Assembly (NCBI RefSeq): GCF_023634765.1
Contig: NZ_JAMLFX010000004.1
Coordinates: 139,285-203,284 of the forward strand
Direction: 5' to 3'
Source of the DNA: Pseudomonas sp. AKS31
Lineage (GTDB): Bacteria > Pseudomonadota > Gammaproteobacteria > Pseudomonadales > Pseudomonadaceae
Length of the DNA stretch: 64,000 nt
Below are positions 42,867 to 52,511 of the stretch, one piece after another. The first letter of the stretch is position 1. Every line of letters begins with the position of its first letter. Below the pieces are notes generated by a model, which was given only the letters and a program-made list of their open reading frames with translations, was not told the DNA's origin and ran no database searches. The translations under genes and the position numbers were made by a program.

Positions 42867-42949
42867 GATCAAAAGATCGCAGCCTGCGGCAGCTCCTGCA
42901 TTGGAATGCATTCCACCCTGTAGGAGTTGCCGCAGGCTGCGATCTTTTG
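42867..42949. repeat. REPIN (GAGCTGCCGCAGGCTGCGAT family)
   Basis: GATCAAAAGATCGCAGCCTG and the inverse ending GCAGGCTGCGATCTTTTG, between the convergent DMT transporter and fumC genes. Confidence 0.9.
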
Positions 42950-42952
42950 CTT

Positions 42953-44347
42953 TTAAACCTTGGCGCCAGCCTCGATCATGTTCTCCGGCCGCACCCAGGC
43001 ATCGAACTCTTCATCGGTCAGATAGCCCAACGCCAACGCCGCCTCACGCAAGGTCAACCCCTCGCTGTAAGCCTTCTTGGCGATCTCCGCCGACTTGTCA
43101 TAACCGATGTGTGGATTCAGTGCCGTCACCAGCATCAGCCCACGTTCAAGATGTCGGGCCATGACCTCGGCATCCGGTTCCAGCCCGGCGATGCAGTGCT
43201 GCTGGAAGTTGCTGCAACCATCGGCAAGCAGGCGGATCGATTGCAGCAGGTTGTGGATGATCACCGGTTTGAACACGTTCAACTGCAAGTGACCCTGACT
43301 GGCGGCGATGCCGATGGTCACGTCGTTGCCCAATACCTGACAGGCGAGCATCGACAGCGCTTCGCACTGGGTCGGATTGACCTTGCCCGGCATGATTGAA
43401 CTGCCCGGCTCATTCGCCGGCAGCCGCACTTCGGCAAAACCTGCGCGGGGGCCTGAGCCAAGCAGACGCAGGTCGTTGGCGATTTTCATCAGCGCTACGG
43501 CGAGGGTTTTCAACGCGCCGGACAGGCTGGTCAGCGGTTCGTGGCCGGCGAGGGCGGCAAACTTGTTCGGCGCAGTGACGAAGGGCAGCCCGGACAACGC
43601 CGCCAGCTCTGCGGCAATCGCCTCACCAAAACCGTGCGGCGAATTCAGCCCGGTGCCGACCGCGGTGCCGCCCTGAGCCAGTTCACACACCGCCGGCAAT
43701 GCGGCGCGGATCGCGCGTTCGGCGTAATCCAGCTGCGCTATGAATCCGGACAGCTCCTGGCCAAAGGTGATCGGCGTCGCATCCATCATGTGCGTGCGAC
43801 CGGTCTTCACCAGTTTCATGTGTCGCGCCGCCAGTTCGGCGAGACCACCGGACAGCTCGGCGATCGCCGGCAGCAGTTGTTCCTGCACCGCTTGTGCAGT
43901 GGCGATGCTCATAGCGGTCGGGAAGCAGTCGTTGGAGCTTTGCGAGCGGTTGACGTGATCGTTCGGGTGCACTGGCGTCTTGCCGCCGCGCGGGTTGCCG
44001 GCCAGCTCATTGGCGCGACCGGCGATCACTTCGTTGACGTTCATGTTGCTCTGGGTGCCGCTGCCGGTCTGCCAGACCACCAGTGGAAACTGGTCGTCGT
44101 GCTGGCCGTCGAGGACTTCGTCGGCAGCCTGTTCGATCAGGCGGGCAATGTCGGCGGGCAGATCGCCGTTGCGGTCGTTGACCCGTGCAGCTGCTTTCTT
44201 GATCAGGGCCAGGGCATGCAGGACCGGCAGCGGCATGCGTTCCTGACCAATGGCGAAGTTGATCAGCGAGCGTTGCGTCTGAGCACCCCAGTAGGCATCG
44301 TCCGGGACTTCGATCTGGCCCAGGCTGTCGGTTTCGATACGGCTCAT
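42953..44347 (-). CDS. fumC: Class II fumarate hydratase
   Basis: 464 residues, the standard FumC length. It reversibly hydrates fumarate to L-malate in the citric acid cycle without an iron-sulfur cluster. The superfamily signature [13 protein letters not shown] is present, as are [29 protein letters not shown] and [12 protein letters not shown]. The ATG at 44345-44347 has AGGAG upstream; a GTG three codons earlier is in frame but less suitable. It opens the conserved fumC-DUF2059-bolA-trhO-rbdA block. Confidence 0.96.
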   Translation of the reverse strand: MSRIETDSLGQIEVPDDAYWGAQTQRSLINFAIGQERMPLPVLHALALIKKAAARVNDRNGDLPADIARLIEQAADEVLDGQHDDQFPLVVWQTGSGTQSNMNVNEVIAGRANELAGNPRGGKTPVHPNDHVNRSQSSNDCFPTAMSIATAQAVQEQLLPAIAELSGGLAELAARHMKLVKTGRTHMMDATPITFGQELSGFIAQLDYAERAIRAALPAVCELAQGGTAVGTGLNSPHGFGEAIAAELAALSGLPFVTAPNKFAALAGHEPLTSLSGALKTLAVALMKIANDLRLLGSGPRAGFAEVRLPANEPGSSIMPGKVNPTQCEALSMLACQVLGNDVTIGIAASQGHLQLNVFKPVIIHNLLQSIRLLADGCSNFQQHCIAGLEPDAEVMARHLERGLMLVTALNPHIGYDKSAEIAKKAYSEGLTLREAALALGYLTDEEFDAWVRPENMIEAGAKV

Positions 44348-44540
44348 CGTGCACACTCCTGTTGGTCTGTTTGCGCAGTTTAGGCCCGGTCAGGCCCAGG
44401 TGGTTCCATCGATCCGATTGTTGACCGGTAAAACTGCGCCAATCAAGCGCGGCAAGGCTCGGGGGTTGAGCCACGAGGTTTTTTAGGCGCAGAATGGTCG
44501 CCCTTGGGGTTTTACCTCGCCTAGCTGAAAAGGAAACTCG

Positions 44541-45062
44541 ATGACTCGTCTTCGTGCCATCTGCACCGCGGTTGCACTGGTTTGCGCCAGCGGCCAGGTG
44601 CTTGCCGATACCGCCAGCCACAACGCCAGTGCTGAAGCTTTCCTGACCCTGGCGCACGCTGACAAGCTGGGCACTCCGGTGTACATGCAAGTGCAGCAAA
44701 TGTTCGCTCAGCGTTTCGAACAGACCAAAGCCCCGGAAGCCAAGAAAGCCGTACTGGAAACCTACCAGGCCAAGGCCAACGCCGCGCTGGACCAGGCCAT
44801 CGGCTGGAACAAGCTCAAGCCTGACATGGTCAAGCTCTACACCAGCAACTTCAGCGAATCCGAGCTGAAAGACCTTGTTGCGTTCTACAAGTCGCCACTG
44901 GGCAAGAAAGTCCTGGAAAAAATGCCGCAGCTGACCCAGCAATCGGCCCAGATGACCCAGGCCAAACTGGAAAGCGCCGTGCCTGTCGTCAACAAGCTGC
45001 TCGACGACATGACCAAAGAGCTGGACCCGAAAGGCGCTGCTGCGCCGGCCAAGAAGAAGTAA
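44541..45062 (+). CDS. DUF2059 periplasmic protein
   Basis: 173 residues. A signal peptide (RLRAICTAVALVCASGQVLA) precedes a helical DUF2059 domain with TSNFSESELKDLVAFYKSPL and GKKVLEKMPQLTQQSAQM, the conserved FSExEL-x-FYxSPxGKK pattern. It ends in a Lys/Ala tail. Function of the family is unknown; it is periplasmic. AAAAGGAAACTCG precedes the ATG. bolA starts 12 bases after its stop, so they are co-transcribed. Confidence 0.9.
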   Translation: MTRLRAICTAVALVCASGQVLADTASHNASAEAFLTLAHADKLGTPVYMQVQQMFAQRFEQTKAPEAKKAVLETYQAKANAALDQAIGWNKLKPDMVKLYTSNFSESELKDLVAFYKSPLGKKVLEKMPQLTQQSAQMTQAKLESAVPVVNKLLDDMTKELDPKGAAAPAKKK

Positions 45063-45074
45063 GCGGAGTTCGTG

Positions 45075-45374
45075 ATGACCATGCAACAACGCATCGAATC
45101 GACGCTGGCCCTGCTTCAGCCTGAACACCTGCAGGTGCTGGATGAAAGCCACATGCACAGTCGCGGGTTGCAGACCCACTTCAAGGCAGTGGTGGTCAGC
45201 GCGCAGTTCGACGGCCTGAACCGGGTCAAGCGCCACCAGAAAGTCTACGGCACGCTCGGCGAGCTGATGGGCGAGTTCCATGCGTTGGCGCTGCACACCT
45301 ACACCCCGCAGGAATGGGCAGAGATTGGCGCCGCCCCGGCGTCGCCGACCTGTGCTGGCGGCAGCAAGCATTAA
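45075..45374 (+). CDS. bolA: BolA family protein
   Basis: 99 residues with the class II KH-like BolA fold: LQVLDESHMHSRG, then the invariant VVVSAQFDGLNRVKRHQKVY and LHALALHTYTPQEW-like end (FHALALHTYTPQEW). The His of the RHQ motif and the downstream His are the usual iron-sulfur/monothiol glutaredoxin partner ligands. It likely works in Fe-S trafficking and stress morphology. GGAG precedes the ATG at 45075; a GTG directly before it is in frame. A strong terminator follows, separating it from trhO. Confidence 0.93.
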   Translation: MTMQQRIESTLALLQPEHLQVLDESHMHSRGLQTHFKAVVVSAQFDGLNRVKRHQKVYGTLGELMGEFHALALHTYTPQEWAEIGAAPASPTCAGGSKH

Positions 45375-45398
45375 GCTTCGGTTTTTTGCTAGAATCCG

Positions 45399-45430
45399 CA
45401 ACGCGCCGCTCACCCGGCGCGTTTTTTTTT
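45399..45430 (+). terminator. Rho-independent terminator after bolA
   Basis: ACGCGCCG, loop CTCACC, CGGCGCGT, then nine T residues. Just upstream, TGCTAGAAT (45387-45395) looks like an extended -10 box, so trhO could be transcribed from a promoter lying before this hairpin. Confidence 0.85.
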
Positions 45431-45476
45431 GAATCCGGTTCACCCTTTGCGAGGGTAGCCACCTGGAGAAATACCC

Positions 45477-46418
45477 ATGACACAACCCATTGTCGTGGCG
45501 GCACTGTATAAGTTCGTCACCCTCGAAGATTACGTTGACCTGCGCGAGCCGCTTCTGCAAGCGATGGTCGACAACCAGATCAAAGGCACCCTGCTGATCG
45601 CCGAAGAAGGCATCAACGGCACAGTGTCCGGCACGCGCGAAGGCATCGACGGCCTGCTCGCCTGGCTCAAGAACGATCCGCGCATGGTCGACATCGACCA
45701 CAAGGAATCGTACTGCGACGAGCAGCCGTTCTATCGCACCAAGGTCAAGCTGAAAAAAGAAATCGTCACCCTCGGTGTCGAAGGCGTCGACCCGAACAAA
45801 AAGGTCGGTACTTACGTCGAGCCGCAAGACTGGAACGCGTTGATCAGCGACCCGGAAGTGCTGTTGATCGACACGCGCAACGATTACGAAGTGTCGATCG
45901 GCACCTTCGAAGGCGCCATCGATCCGAAAACCACCAGTTTTCGCGAATTTCCCGACTACATCAAAGAACACTTCGATCCGGCCGTGCACAAGAAGGTCGC
46001 GATGTTCTGCACCGGTGGCATTCGCTGCGAGAAAGCCTCGAGCTACATGCTCGGCGAGGGCTTCGAAGAGGTTTACCACCTCAAGGGCGGCATCCTGAAG
46101 TACCTTGAAGAGGTGCCGCAGGAAGAAACCAAGTGGCAGGGCGACTGCTTCGTGTTCGACAACCGCGTGACCGTGCGCCACGACCTCAGCGAAGGCGACT
46201 ACGATCAATGTCATGCCTGCCGCACCCCGGTCAGCGTCGAGGATCGCGCTTCCGAGCATTATGTGGCCGGCATCAGCTGCCCGCATTGCTGGGACAAACT
46301 GAGCGAGAAAACCCGCCGCAGTGCCATCGATCGGCAGAAACAGATCGAACTGGCCAAGGCGCGCAATCAGCCGCATCCGATCGGCTACAACTACAAGCAA
46401 GCATCCACCGAGGCTTAA
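45477..46418 (+). CDS. trhO: tRNA uridine(34) hydroxylase, rhodanese-type
   Basis: 313 residues. The N-terminal acylphosphatase-like region ([35 protein letters not shown]) is followed by a rhodanese domain (about 120-220). Its active-site Cys is C178 in [12 protein letters not shown]. The C-terminal Cys motifs CHACRTPVS and [10 protein letters not shown] probably bind a metal. TrhO (YceA) hydroxylates U34 of tRNAs to give ho5U. GGAG precedes the ATG. The DsbA-like gene starts two bases after its stop. Confidence 0.94.
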   Translation: MTQPIVVAALYKFVTLEDYVDLREPLLQAMVDNQIKGTLLIAEEGINGTVSGTREGIDGLLAWLKNDPRMVDIDHKESYCDEQPFYRTKVKLKKEIVTLGVEGVDPNKKVGTYVEPQDWNALISDPEVLLIDTRNDYEVSIGTFEGAIDPKTTSFREFPDYIKEHFDPAVHKKVAMFCTGGIRCEKASSYMLGEGFEEVYHLKGGILKYLEEVPQEETKWQGDCFVFDNRVTVRHDLSEGDYDQCHACRTPVSVEDRASEHYVAGISCPHCWDKLSEKTRRSAIDRQKQIELAKARNQPHPIGYNYKQASTEA

Positions 46419-46420
46419 TC

Positions 46421-47056
46421 ATGTCTGCGCGCCTGCTCTATGTGATGGATCCGATGTGTTCCTGGTGCTGGGGTTTTGCTCCGGTGGCCAAGGCATTGGT
46501 CGAGCAGGCGCAAGCAGCCGGGGTCGAGTTGCATCTGGTGGTCGGTGGTCTGCGCACCGGCAGTGGTTCGGCGCTGGAGCCGACCACGCGTCGCTACATT
46601 CTTGAACACTGGCAAGCGGTCACCGAGGCCACGGGTCAACCGTTCAAGTTTGAAGGAGCGTTGCCTGACGGTTTCGTCTATGACACCGAACCGGCCTGTC
46701 GGGCAATCGTCACCGCGCGCAGCCTGGCACCGGATTGCGCATGGAAACTGGTCGGGCTGATCCAGCAAGCGTTTTACGTTGAAGGTCGCGATGTCACCCA
46801 GGCCAGTGTTTTGGTTGAACTGGCAGAGCAGGCCGGCGTGCCGCGTATCGAATTCGCAGCCTTGTTCGATCATGCCGACCAGCACAAAGCGACTCAGGCC
46901 GATTTCAGTTGGGTGCAGGATCTGGGCATCGCCGGTTTCCCGACCCTGCTCGCCGAGCGCAACGGTCAATTGGCGCTGCTGACCAATGGTTATCAACCGC
47001 TCAGCGAGCTGTCGCCCTTGCTCGGTCGCTGGCTGGAGCGTGCGGCCTGTGTCTGA
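46421..47056 (+). CDS. DsbA-family thioredoxin-fold protein
   Basis: 211 residues without a signal peptide, so cytosolic. The redox motif is CSWC in MDPMCSWCWGFAPV at residues 13-16, the pattern of FrnE-like DsbA proteins. The cis-Pro loop is GIAGFPTLLAERNG. It probably acts on thiols or as a cytosolic oxidoreductase; the partner is unknown. The ATG at 46421 follows the trhO stop by two bases. Its 3' end overlaps the ABC exporter start by eight bases, so the genes are coupled. Confidence 0.88.
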   Translation: MSARLLYVMDPMCSWCWGFAPVAKALVEQAQAAGVELHLVVGGLRTGSGSALEPTTRRYILEHWQAVTEATGQPFKFEGALPDGFVYDTEPACRAIVTARSLAPDCAWKLVGLIQQAFYVEGRDVTQASVLVELAEQAGVPRIEFAALFDHADQHKATQADFSWVQDLGIAGFPTLLAERNGQLALLTNGYQPLSELSPLLGRWLERAACV

Positions 47057-48875
47057 TCCGGCCGATGACACGCCAGCCGTTAAGCGTGTCGACCGGCTGA
47101 GCTGGGCAGAAGTCCGGCGACTGGCACTGACTCACAAAAAATCCCTGTGGATCGCCAATGGCGTGGCCGTGCTGGCGACGCTGTGCAGTGTGCCGATTCC
47201 ATTGCTGTTGCCGCTGCTGGTGGACGAAGTTCTGCTTGGCCATGGCGATGCCGCGCTGAAAGTCATGAACCATGTGCTGCCGGGCATGTGGCAGCAAGCG
47301 GCCGGCTATATCGGCCTGATGCTGCTGGTGACGCTGACCCTGCGCTGCAGTTCGCTGTGCTTTGGCGTGTTGCAATCGCGCCTGTTTGCGCGGCTGGCCA
47401 AAGACATCGTCTACCGCATCCGCGTGCGCTTGATCGAACGCCTCAAGCGGATTTCCCTTGGCGAATACGAAAGCCTCGGTAGTGGCACGGTGACGACGCA
47501 CCTGGTCACCGACCTGGATACCCTCGACAAATTCGTCGGCGAAACCCTCAGCCGCTTTCTGGTGGCGATGCTGACGCTGGTCGGCACTGCGAGCATCCTG
47601 ATGTGGATGCACTGGAAACTGGCGCTGCTGATTCTGCTGTTCAACCCGCTGGTGATCTACGCCACGGTGCAGTTGGGCAAACGCGTCAAACACCTGAAGA
47701 AACTCGAGAACGACAGCACCTCGCGCTTCACCCAGGCGTTGAGCGAAACCCTCGATGCGATTCAGGAAATCCGTGCCGGCAACCGTCAGGGGTTCTTCCT
47801 CGGGCGACTCGGCCTGCGCGCCCAGGAGGTGCGCAACTACGCGGTCAATTCGCAGTGGAAAACCGACGCTTCCAACCGTGCCAGCGGTTTGCTGTTCCAG
47901 TTCGGAATCGACATCTTCCGCGCCGCGGCGATGCTCACGGTGTTGTTCTCCGACCTGTCGATCGGCCAGATGCTCGCGGTGTTCAGTTACCTGTGGTTCA
48001 TGATCGGCCCGGTCGAACAACTGCTCAACCTGCAATACGCCTATTACGCGGCGGGCGGGGCGCTGGCGCGGATCAACGAACTGCTGGCACGCGCCGATGA
48101 GCTGCAATACCCCGGCGGTGTTGATCCGTTCAAGGGCCGTGACACCGTTGGCATTCAGGTGCAGGGCCTGAGCTTCGGCTACGGCGATGAACTAGTGCTG
48201 GATCAGTTGAATCTGTCGATTGCCCCCGGTGAAAAAGTCGCGATTGTCGGCGCCAGTGGCGGCGGTAAAAGCACCCTCGTACAGTTGCTGCTCGGGCTCT
48301 ATACACCACTGTCCGGGACCATTCGCTTCGGCGGCTCGACCCAGCAGGAAATTGGCCTGGAAACGGTTCGCGAAAACGTCGCGGTGGTGTTGCAGCATCC
48401 GGCGCTGTTCAACGACACGGTGCGCGCCAACCTGACCATGGGCCGCACCCGCAGTGACGAAGCCTGCTGGCAGGCGCTGGAAATCGCTCAGCTCGAAGCG
48501 ACCATCCGCGCCTTGCCCAATGGCCTGGACAGTATCGTTGGCCGCTCCGGCGTGCGTCTGTCGGGCGGACAGCGGCAACGGCTGGCCATCGCGCGGATGA
48601 TCCTCGCCGAGCCGAAAGTCGTCATCCTCGACGAAGCCACCTCGGCCCTCGACGCCGCCACCGAGTACAACCTGCATCAGGCCATGGCGCGCTTCCTCAA
48701 TGGCCGTACCACGCTGATCATTGCCCACCGACTGTCGGCGGTGAAACAGGCCGATCGCGTGCTGGTGTTCGATGGTGGTCAGGTCGCTGAAGACGGCGAT
48801 CATCAGCAGTTGATTGCCGACGGCGGTCTGTACGCCAAGCTTTATGGTCACCTGCAGCAGATCCAGCGCCCTTGA
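47049..48875 (+). CDS. Type I ABC exporter (fused membrane and ATPase domains)
   Basis: 608 residues. An N-terminal six-helix exporter domain (about 25-320) includes SVPIPLLLPLLVDEVLLG and LALLILLFNPLVIYATV. The C-terminal ATPase (about 355-600) has Walker A GASGGGKST near 401, signature LSGGQRQRLAIARM near 504, Walker B VVILDEATSALD, and the H-loop IIAHRLSAV. It is a half-transporter that must homodimerise, similar to MsbA-type lipid or drug exporters; the substrate is unknown. The start is GTG at 47049 inside the DsbA-like gene. It precedes rbdA, as I recall in P. aeruginosa. Confidence 0.9.
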   Translation: MSDPADDTPAVKRVDRLSWAEVRRLALTHKKSLWIANGVAVLATLCSVPIPLLLPLLVDEVLLGHGDAALKVMNHVLPGMWQQAAGYIGLMLLVTLTLRCSSLCFGVLQSRLFARLAKDIVYRIRVRLIERLKRISLGEYESLGSGTVTTHLVTDLDTLDKFVGETLSRFLVAMLTLVGTASILMWMHWKLALLILLFNPLVIYATVQLGKRVKHLKKLENDSTSRFTQALSETLDAIQEIRAGNRQGFFLGRLGLRAQEVRNYAVNSQWKTDASNRASGLLFQFGIDIFRAAAMLTVLFSDLSIGQMLAVFSYLWFMIGPVEQLLNLQYAYYAAGGALARINELLARADELQYPGGVDPFKGRDTVGIQVQGLSFGYGDELVLDQLNLSIAPGEKVAIVGASGGGKSTLVQLLLGLYTPLSGTIRFGGSTQQEIGLETVRENVAVVLQHPALFNDTVRANLTMGRTRSDEACWQALEIAQLEATIRALPNGLDSIVGRSGVRLSGGQRQRLAIARMILAEPKVVILDEATSALDAATEYNLHQAMARFLNGRTTLIIAHRLSAVKQADRVLVFDGGQVAEDGDHQQLIADGGLYAKLYGHLQQIQRP

Positions 48876-49076
48876 GTTTCGTCCCGGTTTCTGTGCTTAG
48901 TGCTTGAATTGCATTGAATAAAAACTCTCGGAACGCCCGCACAGACCCACCCTTTGCACAATCGACCCAGAGGACGGCCAGACTGTCCCTTTGACTTGGC
49001 GAAAATTGGCCTAGGCTGAGCTGTCAGGAGCGGGATTTTCCGGTGTTCATCTGGCAGTAATTGCGCAAGGGATCTC

Positions 49077-51536
49077 ATGAAGCAAAAGCGGACTCTCGGA
49101 ACGCCACGGTTGTTGGGCATCGTCTGGCCATTTATTGCCGTCGTGTTGTTTCAAGCGTTATTGGGCGGCGTGAGTCTTTATGTGCTCTCGGCGGTTCGCG
49201 GTTACGTCGCCGGTGAAAGCCTCTGGTCCAAGGGCCAGAAAGACGCGATTTATTATCTTAATCTCTACGCTGACAGCCGCGACGAGGCGATCTTTCTTAA
49301 ATATCGAGACGCGATTTCCGTGCCGCAAGGCGGGCACCAGTTGCGCCTGGCGCTGGATCATCAGCCACCGGATCTGGCCGCGGCGCGCGAAGGCATTCTC
49401 AAGGGGGGCAACCACCCGGACGACGTTTCCAGCCTGATCTGGCTGTACCTCAACTTCCGCCATTTCAGTTATCTGGAAACCGCAATTGACCGCTGGACGG
49501 TCGGTGACGCTTATCTGGTCGAGCTGCATGATGTGGCGCAGGAGATGCACCGCAGCATTGCGCAGAACGCTGCCAGCAGCGCCGATATCCAGCGCTGGAA
49601 GGCGCGGATTTTTGCCATCAACAATGGCGTGACCCCGGCCGCGAAAGCCTTCAGCGATGCGTTAGGCGAAGGCTCGCGGATGATTCTGCGGCTGCTGCTG
49701 TTAACCAATCTGGCCACGGCACTGGGGCTGATCGTGCTGGCCCTGTGGCGCACGCACAAATTGCTCAGGCAGCGTCATGCCTTTGCCGAGGCGTTGCAAC
49801 TGGAGAAGGATCGGGCGCACGTTACCTTGCATTCGATCGGTGATGGCGTCATCACCACCGACGTCAGTGGCGCCATCGATTACATGAACCCGGCCGCCGA
49901 AGCCATGACCCACTGGAAGGCCGAACAGGCGGCGGGCCTGCCGCTGGCGGCGTTGTTCAATCTGCTCGACGACAACGCCCAGTCCGAGGGGCTGACCCTG
50001 ATCGAGCACATCCTCAGTGGCAAGCTCAGTGGCGGCAGCGAGCATTCGAAACTGATCCAGCGCCTCGATGGCACTACGTTGTCAGTGACGCTGGTCGGCG
50101 CGCCGATCCGCAATGCCGGCAAGGTCAGTGGCACGGTGCTGGTGTTACACGACATGACCCAAGAGCGGCAATACATCGCCAATCTGTCGTGGCAGGCCAC
50201 CCATGACGCGCTGACCGGGCTGGCCAACCGTCGCGAGTTCGAATATCGCCTGGAACAGGCGCTGCACAAACTCACGCGCCATGCCGGGCGGCATGCGCTG
50301 ATGTTCCTCGATCTCGATCAATTCAAACTGGTCAACGACACCTGTGGCCACGCCGCCGGTGATGAGCTGTTGCGACACATTTGCACGCTGTTGCAATCGG
50401 GACTGCGCGAGGGCGATACGCTGGCGCGACTCGGCGGTGATGAGTTCGGCATATTGCTGGAGAACTGCGCGCCGGAGGCGGCGGAGAAAATCGCCGAAGC
50501 GCTGCGCCATACAGTGCAGAACCTGCATTTTGTCTGGAAAGGGCGGCCGTTCCTGACCACAGTGAGCATTGGTCTGGTGCATATCGCACAAATCCCGACC
50601 ACCCTCGAAGCCTCATTGCGCGCCGCCGATATGGCCTGTTACATGGCCAAGGAAAAGGGTCGCAACCGTGTGCAGGTCTACCACGCTGACGATTCCGAGC
50701 TGTCGCTGCGCTTCGGTGAGATGGCCTGGGTGCAACGTCTGCACATGGCGCTGGAAGAAAACCGCTTTTGCCTCTACGCCCAGGAAATCACACCACTCAA
50801 GCCGGGTAGCAACAAGGGCGGGCACGTGGAGATTCTCCTGCGTCTGCATGATGAAGCCGGGCGTATGATTTTGCCGGACAGTTTCATTCCCGCGGCCGAG
50901 CGTTATGGTTTGATGAGTCAATTGGATCGTTGGGTAGTTCAGAACGTATTTAAGGTTATTGCTCAATGTATTGCGCAAGAACATCAACAGCCATTAGCAA
51001 TGTGTGCGATTAATCTGTCAGGCATTACTATAGGAGATGACGCGTTTTTGCACTTTCTGCGAGAACAGTTTGTTAACTACGCAATACCGCCTGAAATGAT
51101 TTGTTTTGAAATTACAGAAACCAGTGCAATTTCAAATTTGGGTAGTGCAATAAGATTTATCAATGAACTCAAAGGCTTAGGTTGCTATTTCTCCTTAGAT
51201 GACTTTTGTGCCGGAATGTCTTCATTCGCTTATCTGAAACATTTGCCTGTAGACTTCCTGAAGATCGACGGGAGTTTCGTAAAGGATATGCTGGACGACC
51301 CGATTAACCGCGCAATGGTCGAAGTGATCAATCACATCGGGCATGTCATGGGTAAAAAGACAATTGCCGAGTTTGTTGAAACAACCCAGATCGAGCAGGC
51401 CTTGCTTGAAATCGGTGTGGATTATGCTCAGGGTTATGTTATAGAACGCCCACAGTTGTTTACCTGCGACAGTTTGCAAAGTCGGCCCGCCAGACCGCAA
51501 CCGCTGTTATTCAAAGCGCCTGGCACGTTCCGTTGA
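49077..51536 (+). CDS. rbdA: RbdA-type membrane PAS-GGDEF-EAL c-di-GMP protein
   Basis: 819 residues. Two membrane helices (about 12-35 and 200-225) bracket a periplasmic sensor region. Then PAS (about 250-370), GGDEF (about 375-545; intact GGDEF at 453-457 with the RxxD inhibitory site five residues before) and EAL (about 560-805). The EAL signature reads EILLR at 585, and loop 6 is DDFCAG (708-713) instead of DDFGTG. RbdA proteins favour phosphodiesterase activity and biofilm dispersal. Codons for about residues 610-797 are strikingly AT-rich. The fumC-bolA-trhO synteny supports the name. Confidence 0.88.
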   Translation: MKQKRTLGTPRLLGIVWPFIAVVLFQALLGGVSLYVLSAVRGYVAGESLWSKGQKDAIYYLNLYADSRDEAIFLKYRDAISVPQGGHQLRLALDHQPPDLAAAREGILKGGNHPDDVSSLIWLYLNFRHFSYLETAIDRWTVGDAYLVELHDVAQEMHRSIAQNAASSADIQRWKARIFAINNGVTPAAKAFSDALGEGSRMILRLLLLTNLATALGLIVLALWRTHKLLRQRHAFAEALQLEKDRAHVTLHSIGDGVITTDVSGAIDYMNPAAEAMTHWKAEQAAGLPLAALFNLLDDNAQSEGLTLIEHILSGKLSGGSEHSKLIQRLDGTTLSVTLVGAPIRNAGKVSGTVLVLHDMTQERQYIANLSWQATHDALTGLANRREFEYRLEQALHKLTRHAGRHALMFLDLDQFKLVNDTCGHAAGDELLRHICTLLQSGLREGDTLARLGGDEFGILLENCAPEAAEKIAEALRHTVQNLHFVWKGRPFLTTVSIGLVHIAQIPTTLEASLRAADMACYMAKEKGRNRVQVYHADDSELSLRFGEMAWVQRLHMALEENRFCLYAQEITPLKPGSNKGGHVEILLRLHDEAGRMILPDSFIPAAERYGLMSQLDRWVVQNVFKVIAQCIAQEHQQPLAMCAINLSGITIGDDAFLHFLREQFVNYAIPPEMICFEITETSAISNLGSAIRFINELKGLGCYFSLDDFCAGMSSFAYLKHLPVDFLKIDGSFVKDMLDDPINRAMVEVINHIGHVMGKKTIAEFVETTQIEQALLEIGVDYAQGYVIERPQLFTCDSLQSRPARPQPLLFKAPGTFR

Positions 51537-51582
51537 AGTCTCTCGCCGATCCTTACAATCACAAATCAAAAGGAGCCGAACA

Positions 51583-52377
51583 GTGATCGACACTTTCAAC
51601 CGAACCGGACCACTCATGGAAGCTGCAAGTTATCCTACCTGGGCACAACAGCTCATTGCGGATTGCAGCGAGAGCAAGCGCCGGGTTGTCGAACATGAAC
51701 TTTACCTGCGCATGCGTGATAACAAGCTCAGCGCCAGAACCATGCGTCAGTACCTGATCGGGGGCTGGCCGGTGGTTGAGCAGTTTGCGTTGTACATGGC
51801 GCAGAATCTCACCAAAACCAAATTTGCCCGGCATCCGGGCGAAGACATGGCGCGGCGCTGGCTGATGCGCAATATCCGCGTTGAACTCAATCATGCGGAT
51901 TATTGGGTGCACTGGAGTCGCGCACATGGCGTCAGTCTGGAAGACCTTCAGGCCCAGCATGTGCCGCCCGAGTTGCACGCCTTGAGTCATTGGTGCTGGC
52001 ACACCAGCTCAGCCGATTCGTTGATTGTGGCCATCGCCGCCACCAACTATGCCATCGAAGGCGCGACCGGGGAGTGGTCGGCGCTGGTCTGCTCCACAGG
52101 CGTATACGCCGCAGCGTTTCCTGAAGAGGATCGCAAGCGCGCGATGAAGTGGCTGAAGATGCATGCCCAGTACGACGATGCCCACCCTTGGGAAGCGCTG
52201 GAAATCATCTGCACCCTGGCCGGGATGAACCCGAGCAAGTCGTTGCAGGCCGAGCTGCGTCAGGCCGTCTGCAAGAGTTACGACTACATGTATCTGTTTC
52301 TGGAACGTTGCATGCAACTGGAGACGTCGGAACGCTTGTTGGTCAACCGAGAGCGCAGAGCTGTAGTCGAGAGCTGA
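51583..52377 (+). CDS. TenA/PqqC-like haem-oxygenase-fold protein
   Basis: 264 residues, all-helical. It has features of the TENA/THI-4/PqqC family: WAQQLIADCSESKRRVVEHELYLR is its first helix pair, RNIRVELNHADYWVHWSRAHG carries Glu/His ligands, and AIAATNYAIEGATGEWS is the family central helix. The fold fits an iron-containing oxygenase-like or thiaminase-like protein; activity is unknown. The start is GTG at 51583 with a strong AAGGAG seven bases upstream. It follows rbdA by 46 bases, as I recall in P. aeruginosa. Confidence 0.82.
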   Translation: MIDTFNRTGPLMEAASYPTWAQQLIADCSESKRRVVEHELYLRMRDNKLSARTMRQYLIGGWPVVEQFALYMAQNLTKTKFARHPGEDMARRWLMRNIRVELNHADYWVHWSRAHGVSLEDLQAQHVPPELHALSHWCWHTSSADSLIVAIAATNYAIEGATGEWSALVCSTGVYAAAFPEEDRKRAMKWLKMHAQYDDAHPWEALEIICTLAGMNPSKSLQAELRQAVCKSYDYMYLFLERCMQLETSERLLVNRERRAVVES

Positions 52378-52399
52378 TTTCAGCTTCACGCAAAACCAA

Positions 52400-52488
52400 T
52401 GTGGGAGCGAGCCTGCTCGCGAAGGGGTCATGTCAGTCAGCATTGCTTTGACTGATTCACCGCTTTCGCGAGCAGGCTCGCTCCCACA
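52400..52488. repeat. REPIN (GTGGGAGCGAGCCTGCTCGC family)
   Basis: TGTGGGAGCGAGCCTGCTCG at the left and its inverse ending GGCTCGCTCCCACA at the right, between the convergent TenA-like and diguanylate cyclase genes. It is the only copy of this family in the window. Confidence 0.92.
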
Positions 52489-52511
52489 CTGTTTTGTCTT
52501 GGTTGAACAGC

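Noticed and set aside
44007..46400. 797-codon minus-strand frame across fumC, DUF2059, bolA and trhO
   Set aside because: It crosses several well-supported genes and a terminator; only its overlap with real coding sequence keeps it open.
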